From UBA4658 sp002405485 (lineage in GTDB: Bacteria > Planctomycetota > Phycisphaerae > Phycisphaerales > UBA1924): a DNA stretch of 64,000 nt. Positions 62,788 to 64,000 of the stretch are shown in pieces. A program made the position numbers and the translations under genes. Location of the stretch: assembly GCA_036823255.1 (NCBI GenBank), contig DAISGC010000001.1, positions 62,001 through 126,000 of the forward strand. Direction: 5' to 3'. The notes below the pieces were generated by a model. It made no database searches, was not told the DNA's origin, and saw only the letters and a program-made list of their open reading frames with translations. Numbering within the stretch: position 1 is the stretch's first letter; the number at the start of each line of letters is the position of its first letter.

Positions 62788-64000
62788 TCAGTCCTCGGCT
62801 TTCTCGCCCTCGGGCGCCATCTTGACCAGGCGGGGGTCGAAGCGGGCGATCGGCTCCACGAGGTCGGCCTGCTGGGCCATGACCTGATGGATGTCCTTGT
62901 ACGCCCCCGGGCACTCGTCGATGCCGGCGCTGATGACCGCAACGTTTCGCGCCGAGAGGTCGCGTTTGACATTGCCCCAGGCGAACGACTCGCGGGCCTT
63001 GGTCCTGGACATGGCTCGTCCCGCGCCGTGGCTCGCCGAGCGGAGCGACGCCGCGGATCCGAGGCCGCGGACGACGAATCCCGGCGCGGCCATGGAGCCG
63101 GGGATGACCCCCAGGACGTTCTGTCCCGCGGGGGTTGCGCCCTTGCGATGGACGATGAGCTCGCGCTCGCCCGAGCCGTCGCCGGGATCATGCCGCTCCT
63201 TCCACGCGAAGTTGTGGTGGTTCTCGACGTGTGCGATGACCTCTGCTCCGAGGGTTCGGACCACGTGCCGGTGGATGCACTCATGGTTGGCGGCGGCGTA
63301 CGCACCCATGAGATTCATGGCCGCGAAGTACTCCTGACCTTCGTGCGAGTCCATGTCCAGCCAGGCGAGGTGCTTCAGATCCGCCGGGAGGTGCTTGCAT
63401 CGCTGCATGGCGATCTTGGAGTAGTGATCGCAGATCGCCGCGCCGGTTCCTCGCGATCCCGAGTGGCTGAGCAGCGCGAGGTAGGTTCCCGGCGGAGCGT
63501 TCCACGACCATCCCGAGCCATGCTGGGCTTGGGATTCGCGCGGGACGTCCGGGGTCGTGCCATCGATCGTGAGCACGCCGAACTCGACGAAGTGGTTGCC
63601 CGAACCTGAAGTGCCGAGCTGCGACCAGGCCCGAGACTTGTTGGCCGACGCGATCGGCGAGACCGACCAGTCCGCGTCGAGAACGTCGTGCGTCCGCGGG
63701 GTCGAGAAGGTCGCACCGACGCCGAAGCGTGTCTCGCGCTCCAGCGCGTCGCGGAGCTTCGCCGCGCCGGCGGGCTCGTCGAGCATGGACGCGGGGAGAT
63801 CGAGCACGCTCAGCCGCATTCGGCACGCGATGTCCACGCCCACGGCGTATGGGATCACCGCGCCCTCGGTCGCCAGCACCCCGCCGATGGGCAGCCCATA
63901 GCCCACGTGCGCGTCGGGCATGAGCGCGCCGGCGGCGGTGATCGGCAGGCGACATGCGCGGGACATCTGCGCGATCGACTCGGGTTCGAGCCCGATTCCC
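62788..64000 (-). CDS. rtcB: RtcB-type RNA ligase, partial
   Basis: About 404 C-terminal residues; the N-terminus lies beyond the right edge (in-frame codons continue to 64000). RtcB signatures: ALMPDAHVGYGLPIGGVLAT, AVGVDIACRM (metal Cys), GSGNHFVEF, SHSGSRGTG, ENHHN and the guanylated His in SASHGAGRAMSR. It joins 3'-phosphate or cyclic phosphate and 5'-OH RNA ends using GTP and Mn2+, in tRNA or rRNA repair. It is the same strand as the TerC operon and 188 bp upstream of the riboswitch; no archease or rtcA gene is in the window. Confidence 0.93.
   Translation of the reverse strand, partial: GIGLEPESIAQMSRACRLPITAAGALMPDAHVGYGLPIGGVLATEGAVIPYAVGVDIACRMRLSVLDLPASMLDEPAGAAKLRDALERETRFGVGATFSTPRTHDVLDADWSVSPIASANKSRAWSQLGTSGSGNHFVEFGVLTIDGTTPDVPRESQAQHGSGWSWNAPPGTYLALLSHSGSRGTGAAICDHYSKIAMQRCKHLPADLKHLAWLDMDSHEGQEYFAAMNLMGAYAAANHECIHRHVVRTLGAEVIAHVENHHNFAWKERHDPGDGSGERELIVHRKGATPAGQNVLGVIPGSMAAPGFVVRGLGSAASLRSASHGAGRAMSRTKARESFAWGNVKRDLSARNVAVISAGIDECPGAYKDIHQVMAQQADLVEPIARFDPRLVKMAPEGEKAED

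Noticed and set aside
63978..63998. A tRNA T-loop-like GGTTCGAGCCC
   Set aside because: It lies within the rtcB reading frame and no acceptor or anticodon arms surround it.

Overview
The window reads as an ordinary chromosomal segment of a high-GC planctomycete, most likely class Phycisphaerae. Support for this: pseudopilin-like proteins of the H-X9-DG type, a dockerin-like tail of the kind common on secreted Phycisphaerales proteins, C-termini ending in a hydrophobic helix plus an arginine run, a pyrophosphate-dependent phosphofructokinase, large membrane-anchored coiled-coil proteins and kinase-like/FGE fusion proteins. Almost all the DNA is coding, with many short intergenic gaps and several 4-bp start/stop overlaps. 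I see no rRNA, tRNA, CRISPR array, prophage, transposase or attachment site. The taxonomic call is inference from gene content; no marker RNA is present.

Layout. 1-4.6 kb: end of a GTP cyclohydrolase II gene, a phosphomannomutase/phosphoglucomutase, a KAP-like membrane P-loop ATPase and a secreted trypsin-like protease. 4.6-12 kb (minus strand): a four-gene unit of periplasmic adaptor, GAF-HlyD fusion, PqqD/M50 peptidase/HlyD fusion and a short SecA-like ATPase; this is one of the two best candidates for an undescribed system. 12.3-20.5 kb: two coiled-coil proteins (the second with a Wzz-like membrane end), a DegT aminotransferase, a SpoIID/LytB protein and an EVE protein. 20.5-24.3 kb: an ECF sigma/anti-sigma pair, a pseudopilin and a cyclophilin. 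24.4-25.6 kb: a DUF883/YqjE-type envelope triad. 25.6-34.2 kb: an anthranilate/PABA synthase amidotransferase, a DUF1444 protein, acpP-fabF, an orphan FliN-like protein, a GH15 glucoamylase, and murQ with a diaminopentanoate-dehydrogenase-like gene.

34.4-41.3 kb holds the second candidate system: a kinase-like protein without visible catalytic residues, a small lipoprotein, and a 1430-residue pseudokinase-TM-helical-FGE protein. The combination recalls the PpkA/TagQ/TagR parts of type VI secretion regulation, but no secretion apparatus genes are present. 41.4-44.1 kb has dnaK (with a clear terminator) divergent from a PadR regulator that carries a palindromic operator array. 44.3-50.6 kb: rsmG, a PrsW protease, a DinG/XPD-type helicase, a trypsin-dockerin protein and a DUF1579 protein. 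50.6-56.5 kb: PPi-phosphofructokinase, an ALDH7-type dehydrogenase overlapping rpiA, a lipoprotein, and a CBS protein next to an SbtA-type transporter. 56.7-58.3 kb: a catalase and its terminator.

58.3-62.6 kb (minus strand) is a run of three TerC-family membrane proteins preceded by a recognisable yybP-ykoY (manganese) riboswitch, so it is probably a manganese-homeostasis operon. The window ends inside an rtcB RNA ligase gene on the minus strand. All functions are read from motifs and family resemblance; no searches were run.
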